DNA of 64,000 nucleotides, taken from Bacillaceae bacterium JMAK1. GTDB lineage: Bacteria > Bacillota > Bacilli > Bacillales > Marinococcaceae. The first letter of the stretch is position 1. The number at the start of each line of letters is the position of its first letter. The position numbers were made by a program, and so were the translations under genes. This document shows, piece after piece, positions 7,594-15,132 of the stretch. Location: contig JIBW01000007.1 of NCBI GenBank assembly GCA_012970285.1, positions 124,001-188,000 of the forward strand, written 5' to 3'. The notes under the pieces are model-generated. The model was not told the origin of the DNA. It ran no database searches and saw only the letters and a list, made by a program, of their open reading frames with translations.

Positions 7594-9177
7594 ATGGATA
7601 AGAGTAAAGTGAAATTCGGATTATTGGTATCAGTTGCGGTCGTATTAGCCGCATGTTCTTCGGAGCCAACAGATGAGCTTAGCGATTCGGGAGCGAGTAA
7701 TGAAAGTGGGTCTGTAGAAGAAGATGAGCTAATTGTAGCCGTAGCAAACGATGCAATTAGTCTTGATCCTCACGGTTCGAACGATACCGCTTCAACACAT
7801 ATTCGGACAAACATTTATGATAAGCTCGTCAATCACGATGAGAACATCGAGTTACAACCAGAGCTTGCTGAAAGTTTTGAACAGATTGATGATTTAACGT
7901 GGGAATTCGTACTACGTGAAGATGTGACGTTTACCGATGGTGAGCCATTTAATGCAGAAGCTGTAAAAATTAATCTAGAGCGTGTAATTGACCCTGAAGT
8001 TGCTTCACCGAAAGCATTTATGTACGACATGATTGATGAGATTGAAGTCGTTGATGAGTATACGGTTCATGTGACAACCGAGTATCCCTTTGCGCCGTTT
8101 GCGATGAATTTAACCCATGATGGTGGTGGGATGATCAGTCCAAAGGCGATTGAAGAACACAATAATGGTGAACGTAACTTAGAGCTTGAACCAGTCGGGA
8201 CTGGAAGCTTTCAGTTAGATGAATGGAATCAAGGTGAGTCCGTACGCCTCGTTCGAAACGATGGGTATTGGGGAGAGCTTCCTGAGATTGAATCATCTAC
8301 GTACAAGATTGTTCCAGATCAATCCACTCGAATTGCGATGTTGAACAATGAAGAAGCACACGTCATAGATGAAATTGAGCCGGTCAATACGTCACAAATC
8401 GAAACGATGGACCATGCGGATGTTGAAACGGTTGAAAGTACGAGGTTGAATTTTATTATCTTAAATAATGATGTGGAACCGTTTGATCAAGTAGAAGTTC
8501 GCCAAGCGATTGCTAAAGCCGTCGATACAGACACGATCGTGGAAGGAATTTATGAAGGGTATGGTCGTGCAGCTGACGGACCGATTCCTCCTGGTGTATT
8601 TGGTCATACGGATGATTTGAATAAAAATGATTATGATCTTGAAGAAGCACAAGAGCTACTTGCATCTGCAGGATACGAAGACGGGTTTAGTACAACGCTT
8701 TACGTGCGTGACAATGACCAAGTCAACATTCAAACAGCAGAATACATTCAAGATCAACTTGGACAAATTGGAATTGATATTTCCATTGAACAGCGTGAGT
8801 GGAGTGCGCTTCTAAGTGCAATGGGTGAAGGAGAGCACGAAATGGCAATTGCAGGCTGGACAACGGTCACAGGGGATGCTGACAATGCAACGTACTCCGT
8901 TTTCCATTCTGATAACAAAGGTGCGAATGGGAACCGTTCGTTTTTTGATCACGAAGAAGCAGATCGTTTGTTAGATGAGGCGCGAGAAGAAAGTGACCCT
9001 GAAGTGCGTGAACAGTATTATGCTGAATTCCAACAAATCGTCTTAGATGAGTCACCGTTAGTGTTTATTGCCAATGATCCTTTCCGTGTTGGCGTTCATG
9101 AAAATGTGGAGGGATTCATTCCATTGCCAATAGGCGTATTTGATATTAGTCAAGTAAGTCTACAAACAGATCAATAA
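7594..9177 (+). CDS. Peptide-type ABC transporter substrate-binding lipoprotein (SBP_bac_5)
   Basis: Lipoprotein with a signal ending VVLAAC (lipidated Cys21) and a family-5 solute-binding domain (DppA/OppA/NikA type): ELIVAVANDAISLDPHG opening, the YDKLV segment, then PVGTGSFQLDEW. The S-box leader implies a methionine-related or other sulfur-containing ligand (inference). It is a single-gene unit: a strong terminator follows at once and no permease or ATPase gene is nearby. The ATG at 7594 is six bases after GGTGG; the in-frame ATG at 7588 abuts the ribosome binding site. Confidence 0.88.
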   Translation: MDKSKVKFGLLVSVAVVLAACSSEPTDELSDSGASNESGSVEEDELIVAVANDAISLDPHGSNDTASTHIRTNIYDKLVNHDENIELQPELAESFEQIDDLTWEFVLREDVTFTDGEPFNAEAVKINLERVIDPEVASPKAFMYDMIDEIEVVDEYTVHVTTEYPFAPFAMNLTHDGGGMISPKAIEEHNNGERNLELEPVGTGSFQLDEWNQGESVRLVRNDGYWGELPEIESSTYKIVPDQSTRIAMLNNEEAHVIDEIEPVNTSQIETMDHADVETVESTRLNFIILNNDVEPFDQVEVRQAIAKAVDTDTIVEGIYEGYGRAADGPIPPGVFGHTDDLNKNDYDLEEAQELLASAGYEDGFSTTLYVRDNDQVNIQTAEYIQDQLGQIGIDISIEQREWSALLSAMGEGEHEMAIAGWTTVTGDADNATYSVFHSDNKGANGNRSFFDHEEADRLLDEAREESDPEVREQYYAEFQQIVLDESPLVFIANDPFRVGVHENVEGFIPLPIGVFDISQVSLQTDQ

Positions 9178-9189
9178 TCAAGAAACGCT

Positions 9190-9224
9190 AAAGAACAAGG
9201 AGATCATGTCCTTGTTCTTTTTTA
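9190..9224 (+). terminator. Terminator of the substrate-binding protein gene
   Basis: A 12-bp perfect stem AAAGAACAAGGA/TCCTTGTTCTTT (9190-9201, 9209-9220) followed by a T run. Confidence 0.9.
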
Positions 9225-9466
9225 TTGCTAAATCTGGCGGAATCTTGGGGTAATGTGGGAATCGTGTTGGATAAAGGGAGGTTGTTATCAGAATGATGAC
9301 ACGGAGATTTCAAAATGATTTCGCAAATGTGGTAAAGCCTATAGCATCTTCAAAAAACGTCAGAAAGGGTAGGCGATTTGATTTTCAGTTGCTATGATGT
9401 ACTCAGCTAACAAGGGAAGCCAAGCCGTTAGCAATAACGATCCTCATAAAATAGGAGTGTTAAACA

Positions 9467-9772
9467 ATGAATAAGAAACTTCTTTACGGAGCTCTATCAG
9501 CAATTTTCTCAGTAGGACTACTAGCAGCATGTGGTGAAGATGCACCAGAAGAAGATCCGGGCATGGACACTGAAGCACCTGCTGAACCAGCACCTGGTGA
9601 AGAAGAGGACGGCCTTGAAGATGGTGGACTCGAAGATGATGGACTTGAAGACGACGGTCTAGAAGATGATGGACTTGAAGAAGAAGATCCACTAGGTGAA
9701 GAAGACGAAGATCCACTTGGCGAAGAAGATGAAGACCCACTTGGTGAAGAAGACGAAGATGGCGACTTATAA
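9467..9772 (+). CDS. Hyperacidic repeat lipoprotein
   Basis: A 101-residue predicted lipoprotein (signal ending GLLAAC, Cys22). The mature chain is almost entirely Asp, Glu, Gly, Leu and Pro. It holds two tandem repeats: a five-residue unit GLEDD (about four copies, residues 49-70) and an eight-residue unit DPLGEEDE (three copies, residues 74-97). At DNA level these are tandem repeats of about 15 and 24 bp. No domain is recognised; a surface polyanion binding cations, or a disordered spacer, is a guess. It has its own terminator. Confidence 0.75.
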   Translation: MNKKLLYGALSAIFSVGLLAACGEDAPEEDPGMDTEAPAEPAPGEEEDGLEDGGLEDDGLEDDGLEDDGLEEEDPLGEEDEDPLGEEDEDPLGEEDEDGDL

Positions 9773-9805
9773 TAAATAAAGGACTCTACTGTCCAAAACA
9801 AGAAG

Positions 9806-9844
9806 CGTAAGGGAAATCATCCTAGATTTCCCTTACGTTTTTTT
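9806..9844 (+). terminator. Terminator of the acidic lipoprotein gene
   Basis: A 13-bp perfect stem CGTAAGGGAAATC/GATTTCCCTTACG (9806-9818, 9825-9837) followed by T7. Confidence 0.9.
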
Positions 9845-10066
9845 GTGTTTAATGCATCGATATGTAAATAATATCCATCTATTCAACGTTTATAAGACAT
9901 ATTATACAAAAGCAAGAAGCATCGCTGAGGATTGCTGACAATGGGGATGAGGAAGCCTTCTGATTACGCAGAATGATCCGTTTAATGGTAATACCGCCTT
10001 AGATGAGGTTTGTGGAATGGGTATGATCATGATAACTTTTATGAATGACTTTAGATGCATAACTAC
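9845..10066. other. Non-coding stretch upstream of the opuAC-like gene
   Basis: I see no gene, no clear promoter and no structured RNA here. The region presumably holds the promoter of the betaine-binding protein gene. Confidence 0.3.
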
Positions 10067-10082
10067 AGGAGGGGTCAAACAT

Positions 10083-10970
10083 ATGAAAAAATTCGCAATG
10101 ATAAGTGCTCTTCTAAGCACTGCTGTGATACTTACCGCATGTGGTAATGGAAGTGAAGACGAAGAATCTACGGCAAGCCTCGGCGAGCAGGTGGAATATG
10201 AAATTATTGGGATTGATCCGGGTTCTGTCATGATGGATACGACAGAGGAAGCACTTGTACATTATGGCTTGGATGACTGGACGCTTACGAGCAGTTCCGA
10301 AGGTGCTATGGTGGCGGCACTTGATACCGCTTACCAGAATGAGGACCCTATTATTATTACAGCTTGGCAACCGCACTGGAAGTTTAATGCGTATGAATTA
10401 AAGTTTCTTGAAGATCCAGAAGGTGTTGTAACTGTAGAAAATGATGTTCATACCCTTGTACGTAATGGGTTAGAGGACGACCTTCCAGATGTTTTTCAGT
10501 TTTTAGATCAGTTTCAATTTGAATTAGATGAACAACAAGAAGTGATGGCATTGATGGACATTGAAGAGATGAGTGCAAATGATGCTGCGCGTGAATGGCT
10601 TGAAGATCACCCAGAACGAGTTGAGGAATGGACAGACGGTGTCGGCGAAGGGGACGGCGAGGAAGTCCGATTTGTACTTGAAGCTTGGTCTGACGCACAA
10701 GCAGCAACGAACATGGCTGCTGTTATGCTCGAAGACCTTGGTTATACTCCGCATCTAAATGAAGTAGCGGTTAATATGATGTATGCAGGATTAGCTACAG
10801 ATTCAGCAGACGCGCTTCTTGCTTCATGGATGCCAAACCAAACGCCACTATTTGAAGAATTCGATGGTGATTTTGTAGATCTTGGTCCGAACTCTGTCGA
10901 TGCAGTCACAGGTGTTGCGGTTCCAAAGTATATGGATATTGATTCGTTCGAAGAACTTCAAGATGAATAG
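10083..10970 (+). CDS. Glycine-betaine-type ABC binding lipoprotein, B. subtilis OpuAC domain order
   Basis: Lipoprotein (signal ending ILTAC, Cys20) of the quaternary-amine-binding OpuAC family. The order is the lobe beginning IIGIDPGS with AWQPHW (Trp95, Trp99) first, then the lobe with EAWSDA (Trp202) and ASWMPN (Trp249). These tryptophans match the aromatic cage residues that hold the trimethylammonium group in OpuAC. This is the order found in B. subtilis OpuAC. No permease or ATPase gene is adjacent; a strong terminator follows. The start is supported by AGGAGGGG eight bases upstream. Confidence 0.9.
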   Translation: MKKFAMISALLSTAVILTACGNGSEDEESTASLGEQVEYEIIGIDPGSVMMDTTEEALVHYGLDDWTLTSSSEGAMVAALDTAYQNEDPIIITAWQPHWKFNAYELKFLEDPEGVVTVENDVHTLVRNGLEDDLPDVFQFLDQFQFELDEQQEVMALMDIEEMSANDAAREWLEDHPERVEEWTDGVGEGDGEEVRFVLEAWSDAQAATNMAAVMLEDLGYTPHLNEVAVNMMYAGLATDSADALLASWMPNQTPLFEEFDGDFVDLGPNSVDAVTGVAVPKYMDIDSFEELQDE

Positions 10971-10983
10971 TCATCAATAACGG

Positions 10984-11036
10984 GTTAGTGCCTCATCCAG
11001 TCAACTGCTTTGACCGGATGAGGCACTAACTTTTTT
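10984..11036 (+). terminator. Terminator of the betaine-binding protein gene
   Basis: A long stem starting GTTAGTGCCTCATCC and closing GGATGAGGCACTAAC (10984-10998, 11016-11030), then T6. Confidence 0.92.
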
Positions 11037-11131
11037 AAAAGAATCAAACATCTAAAATGTTCAACAAGCAATACATAAAATTGCCAATGAGGGATACTCT
11101 ACCCATATTGACTAATAGTGAGGTGTAGAGG

Positions 11132-12202
11132 TTGGCTATTATTGAATCTGTCGCTACGGCATTGCCGAAACATCCAGTTTCACAAGATCAAATTGCATCG
11201 CTTGTGCGCGGAGTATTCAAAGATAAATATAGTGATATTGACCGTCTTTTACGTGTGTTTAATAACGGAGATATTGAAGAGCGACAATTCGTCATGCCCC
11301 TTGAGTGGTATCAACAACCCCATTCTTTTGGTGATAAGAACAACGAGTTCATTGAACGTGCAGTAGAATTAGGTGTTGAAGCGGTGACGAATTGTTTACA
11401 TAAAGCTGAAGTTCGTTCGGATGAAGTAGATGCGTTTATTTGTGTTACGAGCACAGGCATTGCAACCCCATCGCTCGAAGCGCGAATCATGAATCGACTG
11501 AACATGAACATGCATACGAAACGTATTCCGATTTGGGGATTAGGGTGTGCTGGTGGTGCAGCTGGATTATCAAGGGGATTCGAATATTGTCGGGCATTCC
11601 CTAATGCTCGTGTCCTCGTTCTTTGCATTGAATTGTGTAGTTTAACCTTTCAATCAAACGATGTTTCAAAAAGCAACCTTGTAGGAACATCTCTATTTTC
11701 TGATGGAATCGCTTGCGCATTACTGCAAGGGAAAGACGTATCGTCTAAGCAAGAACATGCACCGGTTATTACTCATACACAATCCACGCTTATGCCTGAT
11801 TCTGAACGTGTGATGGGGTGGGATGTGGAAGACGACGGGTTGCATGTTGTTTTCTCTAGAGATATCCCAACGATTGTCTCTTCGTGGCTTGATGATAATG
11901 TCATTCATTTTCTGAATTCAATTGGAAAGTCAAAAGATGACATTACACATTTTATTGCACATCCTGGAGGGAAAAAAGTTCTGACGGCTTATGAAGATGC
12001 GTTGAAATTACCAGATGGTAAAACGAATCCTGCAAGAGACATACTAAGAGCTCATGGAAATATGTCTTCTCCAACTGTCCTCTATGTATTGAAATCCATT
12101 CTAGAAGGTAATACTGCCCTTCACGATGAAGGAATTATTACGGCGTTAGGACCAGGATTTAGTTCAGAATTATTGTGGGTAGAATGGAGTGAACACGCAT
12201 GA
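11132..12202 (+). CDS. bpsA: Type III polyketide synthase (alkylpyrone synthase)
   Basis: Chalcone-synthase-fold enzyme extending acyl-CoA starters with malonyl-CoA. The catalytic triad is Cys139 (WGLGCAGG), His277 (FIAHPGG) and Asn310 (AHGNMSSPT). In B. subtilis, BpsA makes triketide pyrones that BpsB (YpbQ) methylates; the same pair is adjacent here. At 356 residues it is full length. The start is a TTG with GAGGTG six bases upstream. It is fused by an ATGA overlap to the next gene. Confidence 0.92.
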   Translation: MAIIESVATALPKHPVSQDQIASLVRGVFKDKYSDIDRLLRVFNNGDIEERQFVMPLEWYQQPHSFGDKNNEFIERAVELGVEAVTNCLHKAEVRSDEVDAFICVTSTGIATPSLEARIMNRLNMNMHTKRIPIWGLGCAGGAAGLSRGFEYCRAFPNARVLVLCIELCSLTFQSNDVSKSNLVGTSLFSDGIACALLQGKDVSSKQEHAPVITHTQSTLMPDSERVMGWDVEDDGLHVVFSRDIPTIVSSWLDDNVIHFLNSIGKSKDDITHFIAHPGGKKVLTAYEDALKLPDGKTNPARDILRAHGNMSSPTVLYVLKSILEGNTALHDEGIITALGPGFSSELLWVEWSEHA

Positions 12203-12711
12203 GTCTATTTCTAATTATCATTACGTGGGTCATTTTTCAACGGATCGTTGAGTTGTACGTTGCCAAAGTGAATGAGCGACACGTGAAAGGCCTCGGGGCC
12301 ATTGAATACGGGGCGAGGCACTACCCGTACATGGTCGGCATGCACGTTCTCTTTTTTGTGACGTTAATTAGTGAAGTGATTTGGACTGGCTTTCAAACGT
12401 CACCTGTTTGGCAACCGTTATTACTCGTATTTCTCGGCGTGCAAGCATTACGCCTTTGGGCACTCATGACGCTCGGACGATTTTGGAACACGAAAATTCT
12501 TATATTACCAGATGGGCAACGCGTCGCTGAAGGACCTTATCGCTTTATGAAACATCCGAACTATGTGGTTGTCATATTAGAAATCGTACTATTACCGCTT
12601 ATTTTCCAAGCCTATGTTACGGCGGCTATTTTCTCTGTTGCGAACTTCTTATTTCTTTATTTTATACGCATACCAAAAGAGGAACAAGCGTTGCGTCACT
12701 ACCAAAAATAA
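12199..12711 (+). CDS. bpsB: Alkylpyrone O-methyltransferase, isoprenylcysteine-methyltransferase family
   Basis: A 170-residue membrane methyltransferase of the ICMT type. It has several hydrophobic helices and the C-terminal signature YRFMKHPNYVVVILE, where SAM is bound. In B. subtilis the YpbQ/BpsB protein methylates the pyrones made by BpsA. The ATGA overlap with bpsA supports a shared pathway and translational coupling. Confidence 0.9.
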   Translation: MSLFLIIITWVIFQRIVELYVAKVNERHVKGLGAIEYGARHYPYMVGMHVLFFVTLISEVIWTGFQTSPVWQPLLLVFLGVQALRLWALMTLGRFWNTKILILPDGQRVAEGPYRFMKHPNYVVVILEIVLLPLIFQAYVTAAIFSVANFLFLYFIRIPKEEQALRHYQK

Positions 12712-12810
12712 TTGTCGAAAACTGCGATTTTTTACGTCTTCTAAAGGAAGAACAATCGTGTTATATTTTGGCGGAAGTCTTAAGTTACAAGTACAGGGGG
12801 ATCGCCGCCA

Positions 12811-13350
12811 TTGTTTAACGAGCTCATGGAACATATGTGGAGTGTTGTTCTTCTCATTTTTGTCATTAACATCGTTTATGTAACTCTTTTGACGTTACGG
12901 TTGATCTTGACGCTTAAAGGTTTAAAGATGCTAGCTGCACTCGCAGGTATGTTTGAAATCATTGTTTATGTTACTGGGCTTGGGATCGTGTTAGACAATA
13001 TGACCTCTGTTTTTCACATTGTCGCATACGCACTAGGATATGGAATTGGTGTAATTATCGGTATAAAGATTGAAGAGAAATTGGCGCTCGGTTACATTAC
13101 TGTCAATGTCATTACGAAAGAATACGAGCCAGATATTCCGAATTATCTGCGAGACAAAGGGTACGGCGTAACGAACTGGGTAGCGTATGGGCGTGAAGGG
13201 GAGCGACTCATGATGGAGATCTTAACTTCTCGTCGAAGTGAAAAGGCACTTTATGATACAGTGAAGTTATTGGACCCAAAAGCATTCATTATATCCCACG
13301 AACCGAAAGCGTTTTTCGGCGGGTTCTGGGTGAAAGGATTACGTAGATAA
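12811..13350 (+). CDS. yebE: UPF0316/DUF2179 membrane protein YebE
   Basis: A 179-residue protein with three N-terminal membrane helices (about residues 9-28, 37-58 and 62-80) and a cytosolic DUF2179-type alpha/beta domain. In B. subtilis yebE and yebG directly precede purE, the same order as here. Its function is unknown. The start is TTG, with CAGGGGG ten bases upstream; an ATG five codons later is possible. Confidence 0.88.
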   Translation: MFNELMEHMWSVVLLIFVINIVYVTLLTLRLILTLKGLKMLAALAGMFEIIVYVTGLGIVLDNMTSVFHIVAYALGYGIGVIIGIKIEEKLALGYITVNVITKEYEPDIPNYLRDKGYGVTNWVAYGREGERLMMEILTSRRSEKALYDTVKLLDPKAFIISHEPKAFFGGFWVKGLRR

Positions 13351-13351
13351 G

Positions 13352-13537
13352 ATGGCTCGTAAGAAAACATTTGAAGTTGAAGAAAATGAAACGATTAGCG
13401 ACTGTTTAGTACGAATCGACGGTGAAGGGTATCGCCCCGTTCGTCGAATGGAGAAACCGATCTTTACTGAAGACAGCAACAAGAATGTTACGGTAAAAGA
13501 ACAAAGAATCGTTTTTGAAGCAGTGTTGAAAGAATAA
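13352..13537 (+). CDS. yebG: NETI-motif protein YebG
   Basis: A 61-residue protein with the ENETISDCL segment that names the NETI family, followed by RIDGEGYRPVRR. Its function is unknown. It starts one base after the yebE stop, so the two are surely co-transcribed, and a hairpin follows at 13536. Confidence 0.9.
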   Translation: MARKKTFEVEENETISDCLVRIDGEGYRPVRRMEKPIFTEDSNKNVTVKEQRIVFEAVLKE

Positions 13538-13560
13538 CCTTCTCCGAGTGGAGAAGGTTA
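13536..13560 (+). terminator. Hairpin after yebG
   Basis: The stem AACCTTCTCC/GGAGAAGGTT (13536-13545, 13550-13559) has only a short T run, so termination may be partial. Confidence 0.6.
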
Positions 13561-13595
13561 TTTAGAGTCTGTTGAGAAACTTATACGTATTTACA

Positions 13596-13778
13596 ATGAG
13601 TAAAGTGGCTACGCTTGCCGCGGGTATTGCTTCAACTAAAGTAATCAGCATGGTAAAAGTACCAACTGGAGACGGGACAGCTTATAACCACCTGTCAGAC
13701 TATAATGTTGTACTGTTAATTTCAGCAATGATCATAACACTTCTTATAGGTGCTAAAAGAAAACAGGACGCAAGTTAG
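13596..13778 (+). CDS. Possible small membrane protein
   Basis: A 60-residue reading frame with a hydrophobic C-terminal helix (NVVLLISAMIITLLIG) and a basic tail. No good ribosome binding site precedes the ATG, and an in-frame TTG eight codons earlier is no better. A terminator-like hairpin right after it is the main support. It could be a remnant. Confidence 0.35.
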   Translation: MSKVATLAAGIASTKVISMVKVPTGDGTAYNHLSDYNVVLLISAMIITLLIGAKRKQDAS

Positions 13779-13807
13779 ACCATATCGACTAAGGTACGGT
13801 CTTTTTT
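13777..13807 (+). terminator. Terminator-like hairpin
   Basis: AGACC-A-TA pairs with TA-C-GGTCT around a 10-base loop, followed by T6. It overlaps the stop codon of the small reading frame before it. Confidence 0.55.
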
Positions 13808-13973
13808 CATGGGAAAATTTAATTTAAGTCAGAAATTAACTAAATCACATCTAAAGAGGAGAAGTTAAAAATGGTGTAGGGGTTATTCTCGTTTTCATAT
13901 CCTAAATCCGTAAAAAAAGTTAATTATGGATCAGATCGTTCGGAAAAGTTCAGTTAAAATGAGGGGCGACTTT

Positions 13974-13982
13974 TGGTATACT
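13974..13982 (+). promoter_or_regulatory. Extended -10 promoter for the 44-codon gene
   Basis: TGGTATACT is an extended -10 (TGnTATACT) 33 bases before the start codon at 14015. Confidence 0.5.
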
Positions 13983-14014
13983 TGTCATACAACTAGAAAA
14001 AGAGGAGGAAAGTG

Positions 14015-14149
14015 ATGCAGAACGTCATGACAAAATTGAGAAAACAGCCGTTTATTGTGCAAATGATCATTCTCGTCCCCGCATCGATCCTCGGCGCTGT
14101 ATTGTTTATGACCGTCTATGAATGGTTAGTTGCGGTACTGCAACCGTAG
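14015..14149 (+). CDS. Unrecognised 44-residue membrane peptide
   Basis: ATG at 14015 with AGAGGAGG six bases upstream and an extended -10 promoter before it. The peptide has a basic N-terminus (MTKLRKQ), one long hydrophobic helix (about residues 13-34) and a short tail ending VLQP. One helix with a positive-inside N-terminus fits a small inner-membrane protein or regulator. No family is recognised. Confidence 0.6.
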   Translation: MQNVMTKLRKQPFIVQMIILVPASILGAVLFMTVYEWLVAVLQP

Positions 14150-14344
14150 TGAAACGCAGACTTATGCGAATGACTGTTTGAATTTACCGATGTTTACGAG
14201 TAATCGATATACAATTTAGGAGAAGTTGTTCTTATAATGAGGTTTCTGAATTCAAGAACAGTTATGATTTAATGGCGATGATTAAGTAATCGCTATGATA
14301 AATGGAGATATTAGTGCAAGAACGATTTCATACATAGTCAATAT

Positions 14345-14380
14345 CCGAACGTTTTATTATTAAAAGGTGTAAATATTCGA
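14345..14380 (+). promoter_or_regulatory. PurR box pair
   Basis: CCGAACGTT at 14345-14353 and the inverted partner AATATTCGA at 14372-14380. The CGAAC and ATTCG cores are 24 bases apart, as I recall for B. subtilis purE. The second box ends just before the -35 element, so PurR bound here would block the promoter. Confidence 0.65.
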
Positions 14381-14387
14381 CTTTACA

Positions 14388-14416
14388 TTGACATTTAATC
14401 TTACACATACTACGAT
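14388..14416 (+). promoter_or_regulatory. Sigma-A promoter of the pur operon
   Basis: A perfect TTGACA at 14388-14393, a 17-base spacer and TACGAT at 14411-14416. It sits between the PurR boxes and the riboswitch. Confidence 0.8.
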
Positions 14417-14456
14417 AGAAGAAGAGTAAGGCATTTCATTGATCCTTCAAAAGATA

Positions 14457-14525
14457 CCTCATATAAATTCGAGAATATGGCTCGAAAGTTTCTACCTAGC
14501 TACCGTAAACAGCTGGACTATGAGG
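14457..14525 (+). ncRNA. Guanine (purine) riboswitch of the pur operon
   Basis: P1 pairs CCTCAT (14457-14462) with ATGAGG (14520-14525), and the conserved core ATAT...GTTTCTACC...CCGTAAA...GGACTATGAGG is present. The ligand-reading base before TAT is C (14518), which specifies guanine/hypoxanthine; adenine switches have T. Bound ligand should favour P1 and reduce purEKBCSQLFMNHD transcription. Confidence 0.95.
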
Positions 14526-14579
14526 AGACGATTTTTTTGTTGTGCTTATGGGTGTGACATAAGTTTAACACGTCTTCTC
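14522..14579 (+). promoter_or_regulatory. Riboswitch expression platform, competing helix
   Basis: GAGGAGACG (14522-14530) can pair with CGTCTTCTC (14571-14579) over nine positions with one G-U. The left arm reuses the 3' strand of riboswitch P1 (14520-14525), so the two helices exclude each other. A small CTTATG/CATAAG hairpin lies in the loop. I could not identify a convincing terminator with a T run downstream. Confidence 0.55.
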
Positions 14580-14643
14580 CCGGTGCTCGGATGAACACAT
14601 AACAGCGGGCTCTTTGATATGCCTATAGATAGGAGCGTACAGA

Positions 14644-15132
14644 ATGACTGTTGAAGTTGGCGTAATAATGGGAAGTACCTCGGATGAACCGACGATGATT
14701 CATACTATTCAAGTGTTGGAGGAATTACAAATCCCATATGAGAAGCGAATTGTTTCGGCTCACCGAACGCCAGACTATATGTTTGACTATGCAGCAACAG
14801 CAAGAGAACGTGGCCTTAAAGTGATTATTGCTGGAGCAGGAGGAGCGGCTCATTTACCAGGGATGGTCGCAGCAAAAACAACATTACCTGTCATTGGAGT
14901 GCCTGTACAATCTAAAGCGTTAAGTGGATGGGACTCATTACTATCAATCGTACAAATGCCAAAAGGCGTGCCAGTTGCAACGGTCGCAATTGGAACAGCA
15001 GGAGCAGAGAACGCAGGACTATTGGCTGCACAAATGCTGAGTGTATTTAGTGAAGAGCTTGCACACAAACTAGATGCGAGAAGAGAAGCAAAGAAAAACG
15101 AAGTGCTTTCACACCAGGAGGCGGACGTATGA
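14644..15132 (+). CDS. purE: N5-carboxyaminoimidazole ribonucleotide mutase
   Basis: Converts N5-CAIR to CAIR in inosinate synthesis. GSTSD (residues 10-14) and SAHRTP (38-43) are the nucleotide-binding loop and catalytic His motifs of class I PurE. At 162 residues it is full length. It is the first gene of the twelve-gene purEKBCSQLFMNHD operon, with TAGGAGCG before the ATG, and it overlaps purK by ATGA. Confidence 0.97.
   Translation: MTVEVGVIMGSTSDEPTMIHTIQVLEELQIPYEKRIVSAHRTPDYMFDYAATARERGLKVIIAGAGGAAHLPGMVAAKTTLPVIGVPVQSKALSGWDSLLSIVQMPKGVPVATVAIGTAGAENAGLLAAQMLSVFSEELAHKLDARREAKKNEVLSHQEADV

Larger units (their letters stand above)
14150..14643. other. Purine operon leader and upstream stretch
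   Basis: No coding signal. 14150-14340 is AT-rich and featureless apart from a weak TTGTTCTT/AAGAACAG inverted repeat. 14345 onwards holds the PurR boxes, the promoter, the guanine riboswitch and its expression platform, annotated separately. Confidence 0.6.

Noticed and set aside
9293-9397. 34-codon basic reading frame (ATG 9293) behind AAAGGGAGG
   Set aside because: The spacing to the ribosome binding site is long (11 bases), there is no terminator, and the low-complexity basic peptide shows no recognisable feature. Kept only as a weak possibility.
9467-9757. Repeat block as a CRISPR-like array
   Set aside because: The repeats are direct coding repeats of 15 and 24 bp without spacers; they lie within a lipoprotein gene.
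9444-9801. Two long minus-strand reading frames (Ser/Pro-rich and Leu/His-rich) opposite the acidic lipoprotein
   Set aside because: Both are mirror products of the GAA/GAC/GGT repeats on the plus strand, and there is no start context.
1660-13585. Shared CTGTTGAGAAAC near 1670 and 13569 as ends of a transposon
   Set aside because: The match is only 12 bases, with no inverted partner, target duplication or transposase fragment between.
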